A model generated the notes under the pieces. It saw only the letters and a program-made list of their open reading frames with translations, made no database searches and was not told where the DNA came from. Shown here in pieces: positions 18,158-21,369 of a stretch of 21,369 nucleotides of DNA. This stretch comes from Isotricha intestinalis (taxonomy: Eukaryota > Ciliophora > Litostomatea > Vestibuliferida > Isotrichidae). Within the stretch, counting starts at the first letter, position 1; each line of letters begins with the position of its first letter. Location of the stretch: the NCBI GenBank assembly GCA_023807065.1, contig JAJJLU010000060.1, positions 1 through 21,369 on the forward strand. The letters are read 5' to 3'. Both the position numbers and the translations under genes were made by a program.

Positions 18158-18964
18158 ATGTCAAAGAACATAGACTATGATGACATAGCTGATTCAATAT
18201 TCGAAGAGACAAACAAAGTAAGGAAAAATCCTCAAAGTTACATTCCAAAATTAAAAGAATGTTTAAATAATTTTAGAGACAAAATATACCATCGTCCAGG
18301 AGAAGATCCAATTCAAACATATGAAGGAAAAGAAGCATTTGAAGAAGCAATAAAATTTTTAAAAACTCAAAAAGCAACAAATGAATTAGATTATAGTGAA
18401 GAAATATCAAAAGCATGTATAGACCATGTAAAAGATATAGGACCAAAAGGATTAACAACACATATAGGAAGTGATAATAAAAATATATCAGATAGAATAG
18501 AAAAATATTGTGAATGGGATGGCGCCGTTGCAGAAAGTATTGATTTTGGTTTTAAAAATCCTGAAAATATAATAATTAATTTAATTGTTTGTGATGGAGT
18601 AAAAGAAAGATTTCAAAGAAAAAATTTATTTCATCCTGATTTACATTTTATAGGAATTGGAGTTGGACCTCATAAAGATTATGGTATTTGTACTGTTATA
18701 GGATATACAAAAGGTTTAAGAGCTTTAGGTGAAGAAGCAACTGATGTTGCTGATTTTATTAATGATTATATTAAAAATACTATGGGAAGAAAAAGAAGCA
18801 AAAATGCTTTTCAAGAGGATGATCCTGATGCACCTGATAATACTGTTTCTGTCAAAATTGTTAAAGCTACTAAAAGAATTAAAGGCAAGAATAAGAAAAT
18901 TACTAAAAAAATTTATACTTTGGATAATGGAGCTCAACATATTGTGGAAATCGAAGAAAATTAG
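18158..18964 (+). CDS. CAP (SCP/PR-1) domain protein, no signal peptide
   Basis: 268 residues, the only gene here that ends in TAG. The CAP domain spans about 8-187: DSIFEETNKVRKNPQSYIPK (first helix and NxxR..P signature, 12-31), IDHVKDIG (88-95), THIG with His102, AESIDFG with Glu126 (the GENL equivalent), and RKNLFHPDLHFIGIGVG (154-170) followed by ICTVIGYT. The SPGHR-type His position appears to be Gln153, so the usual four-residue site is incomplete. The family is normally secreted, but this protein begins MSKNIDYDD with no signal peptide or membrane segment and is probably cytosolic. A C-terminal extension (SVKIVKATKRIKGKNKK and YTLDNGAQHIVEIEEN) follows. Its molecular role is unknown; CAP proteins bind sterols, lipids or proteins. 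It is divergent from the acylated CAP-like gene and 89 bp upstream of the RasGEF gene. Confidence 0.9.
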   Translation: MSKNIDYDDIADSIFEETNKVRKNPQSYIPKLKECLNNFRDKIYHRPGEDPIQTYEGKEAFEEAIKFLKTQKATNELDYSEEISKACIDHVKDIGPKGLTTHIGSDNKNISDRIEKYCEWDGAVAESIDFGFKNPENIIINLIVCDGVKERFQRKNLFHPDLHFIGIGVGPHKDYGICTVIGYTKGLRALGEEATDVADFINDYIKNTMGRKRSKNAFQEDDPDAPDNTVSVKIVKATKRIKGKNKKITKKIYTLDNGAQHIVEIEEN

Positions 18965-19053
18965 ATTTTTAAATTTTTTTTTTTTGAAGTTTTTTTTTTC
19001 TTTTATTTATAATTTTTATTTTTATTATTATTTAAAGTAATTTTTTTTAATTT

Positions 19054-20982
19054 ATGGAAAAAGAAATAAATGAAAATAATATCATTTATGTTATGGTTTT
19101 TACTCCTGAATTAAATGATTTATGGAATTGGGAAAAGATGTAAATGTAAATTTTAATATATAGAAAAGAAAAAGGTATTAATATTGAAAAATGTTTTTAT
19201 GATGTTTTTATGAAATACTTTATGAAAGAACTTTCTGATAAAAAATCAATGATAAAATTTAAATGTTATTTAAATTTATTCCAATCTTATTTAGATTATC
19301 AAAATATTATTTCTTTACCATTTTTAAAATTATGGAACTTGTTAAAGAAAAAAATAAATAAAATAAAAGATTCAAAAGAATTAAAAATTAATCAAATCAA
19401 AGATGATATCATTTTAGATTTAAAAAAAAAAGTATTGAGTTATGAAGAAGAAAATGAATTAGAAAATGAAGAAGAAGGTGAAGAAGATAATGAAAACAAT
19501 AGATTTTATAATTTATTTTATGAAAATTTAAATCCTGATCAATTAGATTTTGAAGATGATAAAAAAAATTTTTTAAACAATATTAAAAATACTGAAACTT
19601 CTTTATCTGATACTTCATTTTTAAATACAAATAATTATCAATATGAAGACATTGAAGAAAATGAAGGAGTAAATTATATAATGTCTCATGGAAAATTAAA
19701 AAGAATTCATATCGATCTTTTAATTAAAAAAATAACTTTTGAAAATTTTGAACAAAATAATTATGAATTATTTAAAGGTTTTATAAATCAGTTTTGTTCT
19801 TTTATTGATAAAGAAATGTTAATATATAAAATAATAAATGCTTATAATTTCTTTAAAACAAAAACAGAGAAAGAAAAACTTATTCCTTTAATTAATTTTT
19901 TAAATAAAATAATAATTTCAATTTATGATTATTATAAAGGATTAAATATATATAAAGTTAATCTTGTATCATTTTATGAAGATGAATTTATAAAAGGAAA
20001 ATTAAATATAAAAGGATTAGAAGAAATTTATTCTTTATTAACAACAAAATTTCCATCATTTGAATTAATAGAAAAAACAAAGAATATAATATATCCAAAT
20101 ACAAAAACAAAAATACAATATATAAAAGAATTAAAAGTTAAAAATAATAATGTCTCAAAAAAAAAACATGATTATTTTTGTATTTTAAATTACTCTATAA
20201 TAGATATATGTGAACAATTAACTTTTTTATCACAATCATATTTTAATTTTATTGAAAGAAAGGAATTTTTGAATGCAAAATATATTAAAAATAATAAAGA
20301 AAGTCAATGTCCTTATATTACAAAAATAATAAATAATTCAAATTTTTTATCAAATTTTATTATTGAAGATATTCTTTCATATAACACAACAACTTTAAGA
20401 GCTGAAATGATTGAAAGATGGATTATGATATGTAATTCATTAAAAGATTATAATAATTTTAATGATTGCTTTTCAGTTCAATTAGCTTTATCAAGTTTTA
20501 TAATCTTAAATTTAAAAGAAACATGGAAAGAAGTTAAAAAAGAATATAAAGATATGTTAAATGAGTTAAATTATTTTTGTTCTCCACTACAAAATTTTAA
20601 AAACTTGAGAAATGGAATTGCTATTTGTAATTCTCAACCTTTTATTCCTTTTTTAGGTCTTTTATTAAGAGATATTTCCTCATTTGAAGAAAAATTCACT
20701 TATTTTTCTGATAATTTAATTGATTTTGCAAAAATAGAAGGTGTTGAAAAATTAATTGAAAATTTTTTTAGATTTAGAAATTATGAATATATAATTTCTG
20801 AAAGAGAAGAACTTAAATTTTTTGATGATTTAAATACATTAAGTAATGAACAATTAGAAGAATTATCTGAAAAAATTGAACCAAAATTTCTTTTATCAAA
20901 AAAATCAGATAAAAGAAAAACACAAACTGATTTAAAATATTTTTCAAAAAAATATAAACAAAAATATACAAATAATATATAA
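19054..20982 (+). CDS. Ras guanine-nucleotide exchange factor, two exons
   Basis: Proposed structure: exon 1 at 19054-19139, a 24-nt intron at 19140-19163, exon 2 at 19164-20982; 634 residues, stop TAA. Without splicing, two TAA codons (19141, 19147) interrupt the frame; splicing joins MEKEINENNIIYVM... to IKEKGINIEKCFYDVF in frame. An in-frame TAA at 19048 precedes the ATG. Numbering from the internal Met at 19210 (add 44): an acidic linker at 78-95; a REM (RasGEF N-terminal) segment at about 153-245 (VNYIMSHGKLKRIHIDLLI); the CDC25-type catalytic domain at about 325-555, with IDICEQLTFLSQSYFNFI, NNSNFLSNFIIEDIL, RWIMICNSLKDYNNFNDCFS and PFIPFLGLLLRDISSFEE, which carry the helical-hairpin and core signatures. 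It should load GTP on a Ras-like GTPase at membranes. It follows the CAP gene on the same strand. Confidence 0.88.
19140..19163 (+). other. 24-nt phase-2 spliceosomal intron
   Basis: It begins GTAAATG and ends TATATAG. The first stop of the unspliced frame (19141) lies inside it, and so does the second (19147). The only alternative GT inside it (19146) would leave the first stop in place, so this donor is required. Removal keeps the frame into the RasGEF. Confidence 0.78.
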
Positions 20983-21355
20983 TTATAAATATTAATTCAA
21001 TTAAAATTTAATTAAAAAAAAATTTAAATTTTAAAATATTTCAATAAGAATTACTAAGATTTTCCATAGATATTAGTGAAGTGACAGATATAGAAAAAAA
21101 GAATTAAAAAGAAAAATCAATTTCATTTATAATAATTGTAATTTCCTTATAATAAATTTAAACTTTACATATTTCTTCTTTAATAAAGGTTTTAATTAGA
21201 TAAGGGTTGATTATTTGTTACTTTTATCTTTTGATATATTTTTAAGACGATAAATGGTATAAAAAACCAAATTAAAAATTAATTTATTTATTTTTTTTAT
21301 ATAAAAGTTAAAAGTTATTTATTTTCAATTTGAAAGAAAATTAAGAAATTCTATA
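20983..21355. other. Right subtelomeric gene-free region
   Basis: 373 bp between the RasGEF stop and the right telomere, with no coding frame supported. It contains the inverted copy of the left subtelomeric A/T element at 21291-21307 and otherwise the 3' region of the RasGEF gene. Confidence 0.55.
21291..21307 (-). repeat. Subtelomeric CT(4)ATATA(8) element, right copy
   Basis: The plus strand reads T8, ATATAAAAG; its reverse complement CTTTTATATAAAAAAAA matches the left element at 53-70 apart from one T. It has the same orientation relative to the nearer telomere as the left copy. Confidence 0.3.
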
Positions 21356-21369
21356 TGGGGATTGGGGAT
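21356..21369. repeat. Right telomere, GGGGATT G-rich strand
   Basis: TGGGGATTGGGGAT at the extreme 3' end is nearly two units of the repeat seen reversed at position 1. The junction with unique sequence is at about 21355/21356. Confidence 0.92.

Noticed and set aside
1..21369. CRISPR array, transposase, prophage or bacterial operon features.
   Set aside because: No direct-repeat spacer pattern, no transposase or integrase motifs, and the gene content, introns and telomeres are eukaryotic.

Overview
The window reads as a complete, telomere-to-telomere ciliate macronuclear mini-chromosome. It opens with three copies of AATCCCC and closes with GGGGATTGGGGAT, which is the same 7-nt telomere repeat in opposite orientation at each end. 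The DNA is extremely AT-rich, genes are short and closely packed on both strands, products are rich in Asn, Lys and Ile, and two introns of only 23 and 24 nt can be read. All this points to a ciliate. The coding regions use the standard code, with twelve TAA stops, one TAG and no TGA in frame or as a stop. With a CCCCAAT-type telomere this fits a litostome, for example a rumen entodiniomorphid, better than Tetrahymena, Paramecium or a hypotrich. That placement is inference.

Layout, left to right: telomere and a gene-free subtelomere (1-433); a coiled-coil protein (-); ribosomal protein eS26 (-); a hypothetical protein (-) head to head, 48 bp apart, with a predicted pseudokinase (+); a small multi-pass membrane protein (-) convergent with the pseudokinase; a hypothetical protein (-) divergent from a basic low-complexity protein (+) that carries motifs common in protist proteins; a tandem-FHA protein (+) whose first exon encodes only five residues; the ubiquitin-conjugating enzyme Ubc13 (-); an 828-residue protein with a ubiquitin-like N terminus and about seven degenerate helical repeats (-); a short, multiply broken coding remnant (+); an N-terminally acylated protein with a PA-IL/LecA-like domain and a degenerate CAP domain (-); a cytosolic-looking CAP protein (+); a RasGEF with a 24-nt intron (+); and the right subtelomere and telomere.

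The genes do not form one pathway. Two are housekeeping (eS26, Ubc13). A signalling theme can be inferred from the pseudokinase, the tandem-FHA protein, the RasGEF and two proteins predicted to be myristoylated and palmitoylated (FHA: MGNNNCC; CAP: MGCCGG). Two CAP-superfamily genes lie next to each other in divergent orientation. One keeps part of the canonical CAP motifs but has no signal peptide. The other has lost those motifs and has gained a predicted membrane anchor and an added domain. The most useful points for a reader are the 7-nt telomere, the tiny introns with a 15-nt coding mini-exon, the CAP pair, and the repeat protein.
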